Position numbers and translations under genes: made by a program
Part shown: one piece after another, positions 20,857-31,759 of the stretch
Layout: the number at the start of each line of letters is the position of its first letter
How positions within the stretch are numbered: position 1 is the first letter of the stretch
Source of the DNA: Sepiola atlantica
Lineage: Eukaryota; Mollusca; Cephalopoda; Sepiida; Sepiolidae
DNA: 64,000 bases
Reading direction: 5' to 3'
NCBI GenBank assembly: GCA_963556195.1
Contig: OY744525.1
Coordinates: 62,252,272-62,316,271 of the forward strand
The notes under the pieces: model-generated
What the model saw: the letters and a program-made list of their open reading frames with translations, nothing else
Told to the model about the DNA's origin: nothing
Database searches by the model: none

Positions 20857-20935
<79 letters not shown>
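20775..20935. repeat. direct repeat A copy 2, (TA)n and (GA)n
   Basis: Second copy of the 20435-20515 unit, followed by (TA)n and (GA)n. The interval 20515-20775 shows no identifiable element. Confidence 0.7.
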
Positions 20936-20940
<5 letters not shown>

Positions 20941-21184
20941 ATGTCAGACTAAAAAAAAAGCTCTCTTCTGATGAGTTACACTCATAGAAAAACTCGGCTT
21001 GAGGCACTAACTGGTCTAGCCGCACTAAAAAGCTGTGATACAGCGAAACAGTCTGTATGTGGATGCCTATATAAAGCTCCCTTCTTAGGTAGAGCATATT
21101 TGTAAGGATATTGCCATTAGTTTTAAGGCATAGCTCATTGGGTAAAACTAATTCGAGCTCCCAGCACTTGACAATGTTTACATT

Positions 21185-21660
21185 GAGAAATGCATTTTAG
21201 CCTGAAGATTCCCCCCCCCCTCCGGGGATGAAACGCGGGGGCCTCTGTGTAGCTTAATTGACATAAATATATTTTCATAGCTTACTACCTGGCCTTCGGG
21301 GCTTGATTTACGCCGGTCTATGGGTCTGTCCTGCGCAGTCCTAGGAGGTCCACCCTCCCAGGCTTCGCCTCTCCTCTTTGGGGAGGAGTAAGTTTATTGC
21401 TTACTGCGCCTGAGGCGCCTCTACCGGGGAATGCCGACGGGGCTGCCCAGGCAATTTTTAAACCCCACTTTCCCGACCCGACCTTGGGTCACATCTTACT
21501 TGTGGGAGTAAGATAAAAACTGGTTTTGTGCCTAACTCCTGGAGAGGAGTAAATCAATACTACCTAGCTCTACTTACGTATCGAGCACTGTTGACGTAAA
21601 TACTGAAAATTGATACATAAAATTTTATGTGGATACATGAAATACTAATATATATATATA
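21185..21660 (+). mobile_element. Penelope-type terminal repeat, split by a SINE
   Basis: CTGAAGA at 21202-21208, a C-run/CCGGGG hairpin and GAAAC at 21230-21234 are followed by the ATAAATATATTTTCATA and TTACTACCTAGCTCTAC blocks seen at 9875-10140 and 29770-29965. The SINE at 21291-21557 separates TTACTACCT from AGCTCTACTTACG. It ends in (TA)n. Confidence 0.65.
21291..21557 (+). mobile_element. 5'-truncated U2-family SINE, nested
   Basis: Plus-strand copy of the SINE at 17610-17943, starting at GGCCTTCGGGGCTTG inside the body and so lacking the U2 head. It ends at the shared tail GGAGAGGAGTAAATCAA. An 8-bp repeat TACTACCT flanks it (21283-21290 and 21558-21565). The empty site is visible in the related sequences at about 10005-10015 and 29842-29855, so the insertion is proven by comparison inside the window. 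Confidence 0.9.
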
Positions 21661-21791
21661 TATATATATATATTTTTTGATTTTATTCCAATATAAATAT
21701 ATATTTTGCTCTGAATTTTCATTGAGCACTCTCATAAACCCGGTTTCAACTTCCTTCGGATTCATACCCCCTGGATATTTGTAACAAGTTA

Positions 21792-21853
<62 letters not shown>

Positions 21854-22265
21854 CTAAAAGTATATTATACATTGCAATTAATAATCATAAGCATTTATGT
21901 ATATTATCTGTGCATAAGTACAACAAGTCTTAACCGTTTAAAATGTACACTTTCTTGAAACGGACCAATCGGCAGTAACATGGTCATGTTCATTTCCATT
22001 GGGTGCATTCTATCTACATGTTTAATATGATTCTCACTAATTGAAAATATGCATCCAATCCAATTTTACCCGATTCTTCGAGTCTCTTCACAAAGTAAAG
22101 ATGATTTTCTTGTCATTTGGCAACTTCAAATGAATTGAGTAACAACCAATTTGCTCGTTGTTTGGCCTGGATTGTCACGAATTAGCATGGAGGAAGAAAT
22201 GTTCATCGAAGTTCGATCAGCTCAGCCTTTCATCTTCCAAGCTTGAATAATAGCACCAATAACTA
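21660..22265. other. no gene recognised
   Basis: (TA)n at 21650-21674 and 21795-21855, then AT-rich unique sequence without a recognisable gene. Confidence 0.4.
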
Positions 22266-22269
22266 CAGC

Positions 22270-22985
22270 AACAGCAACATTAATGACTAGCTTTCCCGAC
22301 ACGGCAGTGCCAGGGAATATTTATACTTTAAGGGTTGTTTCACATTGCCCGTGAAAATTGAGTAACCGGAAATTATTATTAATATAAAAATCTTTTGGAT
22401 GTCTTACACAAAGCGATACTTAAATCGCATAATTATCTTCGAATTTGTTCTTTTTAACTCTTAACTTTATAATTAACTCGAGACTGATATAAGCAATAAA
22501 TATAGCATTAGTTCTAAATTTGAATGCTTTTTCTTTCTTTTAAGAGTATGGTACGGTTTCGGTGGCACACCCCTAAATGGTAAAGTTTACAAAAGAAAAA
22601 ATAATATACCCACGTTACACACCCTGTTGCCTAGAATACATATTTCATAATGGTAAGTTCAATAGCTTAGTACTTACCAAGTGCATACATATCGTTGACG
22701 CTAATGTGCGTGCACCAAATCCTTTTTAAAATGCATTACTTAATATAACTCAAAATTTGATGCAGAACAATTCTTTTCTATATGAAATCTTTATATCTAA
22801 CTTATTTTAAAAGTCTTTTGGATGCAGATGAGATTTTTGGTGGGTAAATGATAAAGTTTGCAAAAGAAATAATTTCACCGTATGACCTCAAATATATATT
22901 CCAAAATTCATAATGATCGTTCATTATTTGTTGTACATAGATATACATATAAATATAAACACAGATCTAACTTTTTATACAGCGA
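22270..22985 (-). mobile_element. Helitron-like element, minus strand (probable)
   Basis: The left edge read on the minus strand ends CCCTGGCACTGCCGTGTCGG followed by GAAAGCTAG and then T, a hairpin-plus-CTAG terminus. The interior shares CAAAATTCATAATGATC and a CATATA-ACTTT-rich end with dispersed repeats at 41140-41230 and 48240-48340. The right boundary is uncertain. Confidence 0.4.
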
Positions 22986-23379
22986 GAGAAGAAATAAGAG
23001 CTTAAGAACAGGACTTTCAGTGCCGATTTAATAAGGTGCATTTGGTGTCGCCGAACCTCCTAATTCCTGCAAACTATGGTGAATACATAAAACAAAGTAA
23101 AAATAAAGAAGTCCCTTAATATTGTACTTTGAATTGAATCAGTTCAAAACAGGAAAAAAAATCACAGCAAACAATAAATGGCCCACCAAGTTTTAAACTC
23201 ACAACCTTTGCCTGCGTGGCAAATTGAAAATTTTAAGAACGTTTTAAAATATTAGGTATGTGCAAAAATAGCGGCTTCTTGTACGGACTGTGGTGAACAC
23301 CACAATTAGGTACTTTCTTTCTTTCTTTGTTTAACCCTTCTTCGTCTATGAAGTGGAGAAACCCACGAAATCTCGCAGA

Positions 23380-23600
23380 ATCACGTTGGCCAAAGGATTT
23401 CGGCCAATAAGATACGGACTGACTGGCTTGACCACGCGTGATTTGAAATCTATAAGAAGGTACGCTTCCTTTCCTCATTCTCTCTCTTTTTTTCCTCCCA
23501 GCGTTCTGAGACGAACGAACGCACACAAAGAACGCTCGTCGACTCCCCCCACCAGCTCGAACGAGCTGTGTGGAGGAGGGAGGAGGAAGAAAAGGTAATC
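23380..23600 (+). promoter_or_regulatory. promoter-like, CpG-richer segment
   Basis: Plus-strand order: GGCCAATAAG (CCAAT-type, about 23402), CTATAAGAAG (TATA-like, about 23450), a CTTCCTTTCCTCATTCTCTC pyrimidine tract about 20 bp downstream, GC-rich sequence with many CpGs (23500-23575), and GAAAAG followed by GTAATC at 23596, a possible splice donor. This spacing suits a promoter with a short first exon. Competing open frames on both strands (157 codons minus, 81 codons plus) have no recognised similarity. The gene, if any, is unknown. Confidence 0.35.
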
Positions 23601-23709
23601 TTTCAATCCAAACGAACTCGTGTTTCTTCAAACACATATTACATTCTACAATCTTCCAATTTGACAAACATTTCTTCGCACATTCACCATTCACAAATTG
23701 ACACACAAA

Positions 23710-26508
23710 AAGACATTCAACTCGCTCGTATATATCGCTTATAAAATATTAAATAAATAAATTGTTTTGTTAATATAAATGTTTTCCTTTTTATTAACTT
23801 TTATAAAATGACTATATTGTTTAGCTTCATCTTTCATTCGCTTTCGTTTAATATAAGTTTTAAATAATAATGTTTTCTTCCTTTCTTCTTTGTTTGTCTT
23901 AACTGTATTATTTAATCTACACGTGGTCCGATGGTGGAATCCTAACAGTGAGATTACGTGCCGTTACAAAGGCATCTATCACACTACCTATGGTTGGGGG
24001 ATTCATTATCGCAAAACTATGGTTACGGCATCCTTCGCCACTGTGGTTAATATCCATAATTCTTTGTTCTTCCTTTTGAATCTCCCCCCATTAACAACAC
24101 ACTTCCATCCCCGGCCATATGACTATGCTTATTAAAAAGCGCTTATCATTATTTATTTAATTATTTTCCGTGTAAACTTTGATTGTGTTTGAAAGATAAA
24201 AGCCTAAACTTAATCTCTAAACGAAAAAAACTGCATATTTACGTGTGAAAAATAAATTATAATAAAATATGTAATTACGACGGTCAAAAACCCCAAAATT
24301 CAATGAATTTTGAACTTTGAAAAAATTACTTGTAAAAATCCCTTAAAAGATAAATATAAGTTTTTGGGAACTATTTCAAAGCTAATTATTAAATTAAAGT
24401 CATAAGACACTGAATTAAAAAAAAAATCCCACGTTTGACTAAAAATTAGCAAAATTATCCCTTCAAATGTGATAAATGAGTAAAATCCGCCATAACTTCA
24501 TCGGAAAAGGACTTTGTTTACAAATTGACTTTCGCTATGCAAAATATATGGAAGACAAAAATGTCATAATTTATCATTTTTAACTTTATATATAAAAATG
24601 TAATAATAGTTTATAGAAGTTGAAAAATTATTATTCATTAATTTCTTTATTCTTTTTAAGGTTATAAACAAATTTAAGTACCCTTATTTTGTTATAATAA
24701 AAAAGGAAATGCTTATTTAATTATTTGTGAGTGTACGCAATTAAGATCTTATTTTATTTTTAACTGATAAGGTTCAGTTTTTAATTTCGTAATACTCTGA
24801 AATTATTGATGGCGTCTGTTTACCAATGTTTTTCCTTAGAATTTGAAATAAAACTATTTTTTAAATGTTAAAAATATTTTTACGTTACAAACTGCGTCAA
24901 TTTTATCAAAATTATTTTAACATGATTTAAAACTTTAGTTACTCGATTTATTCTTAGCGTGTCGTAACGATAAATTACATTGATTCTTTTAAAAATAAAG
25001 TGTTTTTATTTTTTATTTTAAGTGTGAAAAAGTAAATTAAAGTCAATGACTACATTGACAATTTATTCATTGAAAAAAAAGCTAAAACAGTTATTTATTG
25101 ATAAACAGAATTCAATTTTGAAAGAAAATGTCATGTTTGAATTCTCTTTATTTATTAATAAATAATGGTTTTTTAACTTAAATATTTATTAATGAAAAAA
25201 AGACAAAACAAATACAAATCTTTTAAATAATTGACGATGAATTGTGAAATAAACGAAATTGTTGAATCTCTAAAAAATAAAAAAAAATTGAGTGCGGTGT
25301 AAAAGTGAGTGATTGTTGGAAGGTTAATCCCATCTGGTTATTACAGAACGGGGCTACCATACTAATGAAAGTTCATCGTAAGTAAAAATTATTCAATTTT
25401 TTAAATTCTTTTTTCGTTAAGTTCCTGGATCTCAAATTTGTCAATTTTTGGTTTATTTTCAAGATTATAAAAAATGTTTTCTTGCGCTTATGATGCCACG
25501 TTCATGTATGAAAGGGAAATATAATTATGTCGCATTTTTTATTTTTCCAAAAACTCTAATCATTAAAATAACATGAAATATCTTTTGCAATTATATTATT
25601 TTTTTGATGAAAATATTGATTAAACAATGCTTTATTCAATAATAATATCGCTAATTCAAAAAATTAATTTTTCTTCGAGTTATAGTGATTTTGTTAACAC
25701 GGTATTTTTCGTAATATATACGAAATATTTTGAAAAAAAAATGTAATTGTTAACATCTACGATGCTTTATTTACATAAGCAACATTAAAAAAATCATGCA
25801 TTTTTTTTATTAATATATAAAAATATAATTTTAGTAAAGGTGTATTTTGTTTTTAAAAAAATAATACATTTTCACTAAGATTTAAAAAAAAATAATGGTT
25901 TCATTATATTCCGTGATTGTTGATTAATAAATATTGAAAATTTCAGTAAAATTGATTGATTTCCTGAATTTTAATGTATTTTTAAGTGAATGTTTTTTTC
26001 ATTTTGGGAATCGGCCATTGATTTTGCACGTACCTATAAAATATGAACCGTTCACATTCAGGACTGGCGGGACAGTTATAAAAGTGTGGGGGGGGGCTTT
26101 CCTAAAAAGTGGGGAGGCCGTTAAACACATGCATATATAACTTCATTATTGATGACCGTAAAGTGGGGGGGGGCAAGTCAAAATGTGTGTGTGTGTGGGG
26201 CTATAATAATGAAATGATAGTGAAAACTTAGCTCGTGAATTACGATGTCATTAATGTTAACAAACCGAGCGATATCATTGGATAAGCATCTATACTCATT
26301 ATCAAATGAAAATGAATAGTGAATCTCTTTTACCGAAAAATTTATTGGGACAACCATCTTCAACTTTGAATGTTTATCCAAAAAGAAAAAGGTATGACTC
26401 CCGAAGGAAGTGAAATTTCAAAAGGAATAGATGTCAAGTAATAAACACTCCTCACTATCGTAATAAGCTCAGTTCGAAAAGGGCTTTAAATAGTGAGCAT
26501 TTTGTTCA

Positions 26509-26510
<2 letters not shown>
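23710..26510. other. AT-rich gene-poor stretch
   Basis: About 2.8 kb, strongly AT-rich, without long open frames, repeats or RNA genes that I can recognise. The only notable spot is a possible 31-nt exon at 25347-25377 (acceptor TTATTACAG before it, GTAAGT after it, containing an ATG). A few poly-G runs lie at 26090-26170 and a (TG)n at 26184-26196. Confidence 0.4.
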
Positions 26511-26551
<41 letters not shown>

Positions 26552-26727
26552 TTGTGAAAAGTTCATTTTTTTAAGCATCTTTAGAATTTTAAACTTAAAG
26601 AAAGAGGCAAAATGCCTTCAAAAACCATGTGTTAGATGCAGATATTTTTTATTAAAATCAAAATAAAACATTTTTTTTCTTTTTCATCTTGACTCTTTTA
26701 TCTAATATTTCGCTTATTTAACAAGCC

Positions 26728-26809
26728 TCGACAGAGCTTTAGACAAATAAAAGGATTATTACGAAAAAAAATAAAGTTAATACCTTTTATTTGTCTAAAG
26801 CTCTGTCGA
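26728..26809. repeat. 27-bp perfect inverted repeat
   Basis: TCGACAGAGCTTTAGACAAA-TAAAAGG at 26728-26754 is exactly mirrored at 26783-26809, with a 28-nt AT-rich loop. It could form a strong hairpin. No adjacent gene. Confidence 0.85.
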
Positions 26810-27094
26810 AGAATCCATTATGTAATCTCGGAAAGTTACTGATTGCGAAAAAAAGGGACCCGAAGAAGGCTAGACAGTAAACATAACTGTGATAGTATAA
26901 ATAGCAACAATGTCTCGGAAATGTCGTCAAATGCGAACTCTTGTTTATGAGTTTGATTAAGAACAGGATTTATTTAAAGAACTGACCAATGAAAATTCCA
27001 TGGTTGATTTCTATAAAAATAAATGTGTATGGATCAGTAGGGTACTACTTTTTTGACTGGCTGGTTGGTTTCCCCGACTCTTTTGTTTTGTTTT

Positions 27095-27240
27095 TTTAGA
27101 ATCATGTACTTACAGGAGAGACCGGGTGAATGTTGCAAACATCCACAAATGAAAGTGATGCTATGGAACCGACTGGATTCGAACTTGGCGCACCCAGGTG
27201 TCAGTCCACACTATTAATCATTTCACCACTGCCACCCCCG
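27095..27240 (-). mobile_element. tRNA-type SINE
   Basis: Minus-strand SINE related to 12285-12440. The complement of a B-box (GGATTCGAAC, about 27175-27184) and an A-box-like CATTTCACCACTGCC (about 27222-27236) are spaced as in a tRNA-derived head. The body holds AGAATCATGTACTTACAGGA. It is diverged and no tRNA can be folded fully. Confidence 0.65.
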
Positions 27241-27309
27241 ATTTATTAGTATTATTTACTGTTAATCCTGATATGTCTCTTGAACTAATACATGCATTTA
27301 TGGTTTAAT

Positions 27310-27605
27310 CACATTGACACACCGGTTCCCGTTAGATCACCGAAGTTAAGAGACGTTGAACCTGGGCAGTACTTAAATGGGTGACCATTTGAGAATACCA
27401 GGTGCTGTATGTGCTCTCTGCTTTTCTCAGCAATGTTTCTAGTTGTCCTGGACTTCTCCTTGCAACTGGAATCAAGCAGTGCCGACTCAGGAGAGATGTG
27501 GTTGTGATTACGTAATCCTTGCTTCACAATTACATGTGCAACCACCTTTACAGGGGGTATCCATTGTCTCTCGAGGCTGAACGGAGGTCATGACTGGAAT
27601 ACGCA
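27310..27605 (+). mobile_element. 5S rRNA-derived SINE
   Basis: 27312-27410 matches the 3' three quarters of animal 5S rRNA: GTTAGATCACCGAAGTTAAG, AACCTGGGCAGTACTTAAAT, GGGTGACCATTTGAGAATAC and CAGGTGCTGTATG, i.e. the internal promoter boxes A, IE and C. A non-5S body follows to about 27605, ending in an A-rich tail (CGCAATAAAAAAA). Three copies in this window share the same diverged 5' part (GACACACCGGTTC-CGTTAGATCAC), which argues for one dispersed SINE family rather than true 5S genes. Others lie at 49895-50020 and 60515-60640. Confidence 0.8.
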
Positions 27606-27609
27606 ATAA

Positions 27610-28995
27610 AAAAATATTTTTCTTCTTCTGTAAAAATAGTTGTCATTGTCAGCTAAAATCAAAATTAATAAAACGAATATGTCTCCTCGTGTTTTGTTCA
27701 TTTATTTTAAATTGTAACACTTAGATGTGCATTAAAATAAAAAGAATGTAACTAACAGTCTTTTGTAAATTAAAACAGGACGACATAATTCGATTTTGGA
27801 ATAATTCATTTTAAAATGAGTAAAGTCAGAACCTTACCAGCAACATTACATTTTCAATTACTTTTTTGCATTGCACTTCATCAGTGGCAATGAGACGATC
27901 TTATTAAAATAAATAGGTGTGGAAGGTGAAATGCCTTTGCATATTATTATTATTATTATTATTATTTAAATGATGGCAGATAGAGAGCTAATGAGCTTTC
28001 ACTATGATAACAGCAGACTCTAAGTCATAATAACAAGTAATGACTGACTCGTATATTTTTCTCAAAGATGAATGGCTCAGTTTGGATAATGGCCAGGATT
28101 AGCCGCCATATTATTTTGTCCCTTATTTTGTTTGTTTGGACTGGGCAACAAGAATTATGACGTCATCTATTATATAAAGGGCAGTTGTCTGTATGCGTCT
28201 GTATATCCAGCTAAAAATAAAACGATCACACAAAACAAAAAATGGCGACCACCTGTGTGGCGGGGAAAGATGCTCTGGAGACTTCCTTAGTTTTCATTTT
28301 TGATCTCTTACTTAAAATATTATCGAGAAAAAATACATATTCGTTAGCTTTTATCATTTCAGTTGTATAACTGTCTGCAGATGTTAGTGTAGTCTTTGGC
28401 TGAGGAATCTCATTCCATTTTCATTTCGACAAATCTTCAAAACCTTGTGCAAAACCTCCCAGATTCTATGATCTTCTGAGATGAATCCAGCTCCCTTTGC
28501 AGGTTTTCTATATGATTTAAGACAGAGAATTGTGTAGGCCTGTTATTAACATCATCAGTCATCAGAGCCGGCAGCATCTACCTCCGAAACCATCGTCCAC
28601 GGAGAGTCCAATCTTGCAGGTGTCCTTTGAATAAATGGGAGAGAGGTCAGAATGAATGTTTCAGCAGTGCTCTGGAGGCTTCCTTAGTTTTCATTTTTGA
28701 TCCCTTACTTAAAATATTATCGGGAAAAAATACATACGGTTGCTTTTAACAATAACAACATATTTTTAAAAATATGTTGTATACGTGTGTGTTAAATTGT
28801 GTCAACCTCCCACAGTTGTGTAAATATTTTAGCCTGTATTTTGTAGGGACATAGGACTTGCAAAGATGAAGAACCTTTCTAAGTTAGCCTCCAGGGGTGT
28901 CCTCGATTGATCTTCATACATACCAGCATTCTAAGAAGAACAAAAATATAAGCACTACAAATAGTAATAACCAAACCTTAGTAGCAATCACCCAA
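27610..28995. other. no gene; internal direct repeat
   Basis: A ~75-bp segment at 28255-28330 (TGCTCTGGAGACTTCCTTAG and on to ATTATCGAGAAAAAATACAT) recurs at 28666-28738, separated by about 335 bp. An (ATT)n run lies at 27943-27966. The segment near 28225-28360 (ATGGCGACC, GGAAAGAT, CGTTAGCTTT) is related to the repeats at 55130-55330 and 55860-56065. No coding region seen. Confidence 0.45.
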
Positions 28996-29000
28996 ATAGA

Positions 29001-29458
29001 AAAAAAAAAATTAGTAATGAAGAGAAAAGCTGTAACTGCATAACTTGTACACTTTGTCCACAACAAAATAAATGCCTAACAAAAAGTATTGTTTACCAAG
29101 CCACAATATTTGCCAAAGAAAGACCGAATAACAACAAGTACTATGTGGGTATGACCTTCCTAGATTTTAAATCCAGATATTACGACCACAACAGCACATT
29201 TAAAAATAAAAACGCCTAATAAAAACAGCACTAGCGAATCATTACTGGGAGTTCAAAGGAAGCGGACGCTCACACATAATCGAATGGAAAATAGTACGAC
29301 AGGCCAGTACATGTAGACATTTAAATGACCCATGTAGATTATATCTGAATGAGAAATTTGAAATCCTAAACTTTAAAGACCCCCAAAACCTATTAAACTG
29401 TAGAAATGAAATAGCAAACAACTGCTTACACAGAATAAAAATTTCTTTAGGAAAATAA
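29001..29458 (+). pseudogene. Penelope-like element GIY-YIG endonuclease, broken
   Basis: Plus-strand remnant of the C-terminal nuclease of a Penelope-like retroelement. From 29010 it reads ISNEEKSCNCITCTLCPQQN, KCLTKSIVYQATIFAKE, NNNKYYVGMTFLDFKSRYYD, HNSTFKNKNA, then a stop at 29217. One frame over it continues TALANHYWEFKGSG, IIEWKIVRQAST, CRLYLNEKFEIL and LLNCRNEIANNC, to a stop at 29456. The zinc-binding-like CxxC-CxLC cluster, the IVY...YYVGMT pair (the GIY and YIG positions), SRYYDH and the LxLNEKFEIL ending are the family's hallmarks in order. One frameshift near 29215 separates the halves. The reverse transcriptase is missing, so the copy is 5'-truncated and dead. A terminal-repeat piece follows at 29770. 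Confidence 0.85.
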
Positions 29459-29459
29459 T

Positions 29460-29765
29460 ACATAATAAATAAATAAATAAACAAATAAAAAACTAGACTA
29501 AACTAACACCTAAAAATAAAAATACAAGCACGCATGTGTTAAAATATGGTTACCTATTAATTCGACACAACAAAGAAACAGGGATGAGTCACCCCTATAC
29601 AAAACAGAACAAAAATAGGAAGTAAAATCAACCAAACCTTTGTTTGTGAGAAGCCTTACTATTGGCTAATGGAAACATTAAATTGCGGGAGGGAATAACA
29701 AAGAATCTGATTGATTAATTAGCTAGACTAAACATCACGTGTATATATAAAAACACCCGGCAACA
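29460..29765. other. Penelope 3' flank
   Basis: A-rich sequence directly after the GIY-YIG remnant, probably part of the element's 3' untranslated region. No frame and no other feature. Confidence 0.4.
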
Positions 29766-29769
29766 CAAA

Positions 29770-29965
29770 CTCCATGCATTTTAGCTTGACGATTCCCTGC
29801 GAGGATGAAACGCTTAATTGCCATAAATATATTTTCATAACTTACTACCTAGCTCTACTCACGTATTGAGCACTGTTGAAGTAAATACTAAAAATCGATA
29901 CATAAAATATTATATCTCCTTATAACATTTTATGTGGATACATGAAATAATAATGATAATAATAT
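29770..29965 (+). mobile_element. Penelope-type terminal repeat
   Basis: A degraded motif (TTGACGA, hairpin CCC-TGCGAGG, GATGAAACG at 29804-29812) is followed by the ATAAATATATTTTCATAACT, ACTACCTAGCTCTACTCACG and ATGTGGATACATGAAATA blocks shared with 9875-10140 and 21185-21660. Its position 3' of the GIY-YIG remnant on the same strand supports assigning the whole repeat family to a Penelope-like element. Confidence 0.65.
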
Positions 29966-29978
29966 ATATATACATATA

Positions 29979-30522
29979 TATAAAGGTAGAAGAAATATTT
30001 CACCAATATTTCACCACTAAAGTCATCTACTTTTCTACTGTTGGCCCAGGAAGATTTTAGAATGGCCAGATTTCTCATATCAATTCCGTTTAAGTGCACT
30101 CCATCAACGATTTAAATTTTGACTTCTCACCACTGGAGTTACTTCATTTTGAACACTTTTCCATACTGCCTCTACGAAAAAAAATGTTTTGCTCCTTCTT
30201 CAAAATATTCTTTTCATTGGACACTTTAGTAACGGACAATTACCATCTGGACAAATCCCATATCTTTTTCACAAGAACTCTTTTTCACTCCATTTTTAAT
30301 AATATTTTTTCAAATGTTTGAACTTTGGCTTTTCCACGGCCAACTTATCTATCTGTATATCTCCTCTGATGATAAGATTTCGATCTTTCAAAAGCCTTGG
30401 CTTAAGGAAAGAATAAACATTAGTTTATTAAAGAATATACCTTGCATTGAACAATCTAAGTCTGAAATAAATCTGGACATTCGTACATGTTTATCTCTCT
30501 TATTTCTTCTACCTTTATAATT
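29979..30522. mobile_element. ~540-bp element with terminal inverted repeats
   Basis: ATAAAGGTAGAAGAAAT at 29980-29996 is mirrored by ATTTCTTCTACCTTTAT at 30503-30519. Inside lie a CTGATGATAAGATTTCGATC hairpin word (about 30368) and AT-rich sequence. Two short frames (30094-30321, 30314-30520) are not recognisable proteins. Non-autonomous element is the simplest reading. Confidence 0.5.
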
Positions 30523-30529
30523 GCTCTAT

Positions 30530-31070
30530 CTCGTATATTGAGCTTAAACCATTTCACTATAGGTTCTATCTACTAAAAGTTTACTTTTAGTTTATATTTG
30601 ATTATATATATATATATATTTCTACAGCCACGGTATAAATAATATTACTACTCTGACGATATTCTTTTCTTTTATAATGAACTATTCTAATCTTTTTATT
30701 CTTGCCTTTCTTTATTACCTACGACTGTTAATAAACAGAGAGAGAGAGAGAAAGAGAGACGGAAGTGAGAGTGATAAACAGTGTATAACATTAGAGCAGG
30801 GGGGCACAACACACATATCGCTAGGGTAAAAATTTCCGACTTTATACATTTTAAAATTAACTTTTCCAAACTCAAATTATGTCGTCCCTAAAAGAGTACG
30901 ATTTTAAATAAATACATTTAAAAAAGTGACATTGGTTTTATTGATTTGAAAGAATATTTACCTGACAATTTATTTTCACGGTAAGAAGACAGATATTTAT
31001 TTTTTTAAAAAAGAATTAAATTACTACAATTTAAAAAAAATAACAAAAAAAGAAACATATTCGTTTTATT
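30530..31070. other. no gene recognised
   Basis: AT-rich spacer with a (TA)n run near 30604 and a GA run near 30737. The segment 30953-30990 (AAGAATATTTACCTGACAAT-type) is repeated just outside the right end of the next element at 31747-31785. Confidence 0.4.
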
Positions 31071-31079
31071 TATTTAAAG

Positions 31080-31742
31080 GGTACTACTCCAGATGAAGCA
31101 CCTAATTTCTGTGACTGCTCGGCGGCAACGATCGGGCAGGTCGCGGAAGCACCCAAGAGCTGCCGAGACGAAAACGAGGCTGAAGCAGAGCTGACCGATC
31201 AGGTTGCTGCCAATTCATCTGCGCTCAGCACAACAAAACAAGCGGTAGGAAGACCTTTCAAATGTATCCGTAAACCCTGACCCTCGACGAGAAAATATAT
31301 GAAATCCCCCCCCCCTAAAAAAAAATACAAAAAAAACTTGCCTAAATATCCTAAGAAAAATAACATACTTTGTTTTATGTAAAAGAAAAAGACAAAAAAA
31401 ATTTGCCTAATATCGTAAAAGAAATAGCATTTACTTCTTTGATTTATGTAAAATAAAAAGACAAAAAAAAAATTTAAAATGGTTTATTTGGCCCACGAAA
31501 AAAAAAAAGTTTATTTATAGTTCTTCAGCTATGTTTTTTTTCTTCCTTTTTTTCAAATATATGTATTTTTTTCTTTTGTATTCTTCGTCTTATATTGTCG
31601 TCTGCCACACTTCCATTTTTACGACTTTCAGTTTTGCTTCAGCCTCGTTTTCGTCTCGGCAGCTCTTGGGCGCTTCCGCGACCTGCCCGATCGTTGCCGC
31701 CGACTAGTCACGGAAATTAGGCGCTTCATCTGGAGTAGTACC
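31080..31742. mobile_element. 663-bp TIR element with 8-bp target duplication
   Basis: Terminal inverted repeats of about 110 bp. The left begins GGTACTACTCCAGATGAAGC and runs through CGGCGGCAACGATCGGGCAG, GTCGCGGAAGC and CTGCCGAGACGAAAACGAGG. The right end is the reverse complement, ending GCTTCATCTGGAGTAGTACC. It is flanked by the perfect duplication ATTTAAAG (31072-31079, 31743-31750). The GC-rich arms enclose an AT-rich, low-complexity centre with no transposase. An 8-bp duplication fits hAT, P or Merlin-like transposases; the GG terminus does not fit typical hAT ends. Confidence 0.88.
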
Positions 31743-31759
31743 ATTTAAAGAATATTTAC

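Noticed and set aside
23233..23706. 157-codon minus-strand frame
   Set aside because: No recognisable domain, competes with a plus-strand frame over the same GC-richer bases, and promoter-like signals point to the plus strand.
27312..27410. Genuine 5S rRNA gene
   Set aside because: The 5' third is diverged, the same diverged part recurs in three scattered copies, and a non-5S body follows.
29242..29484. 80-codon minus-strand frame
   Set aside because: Antisense of the Penelope GIY-YIG remnant.
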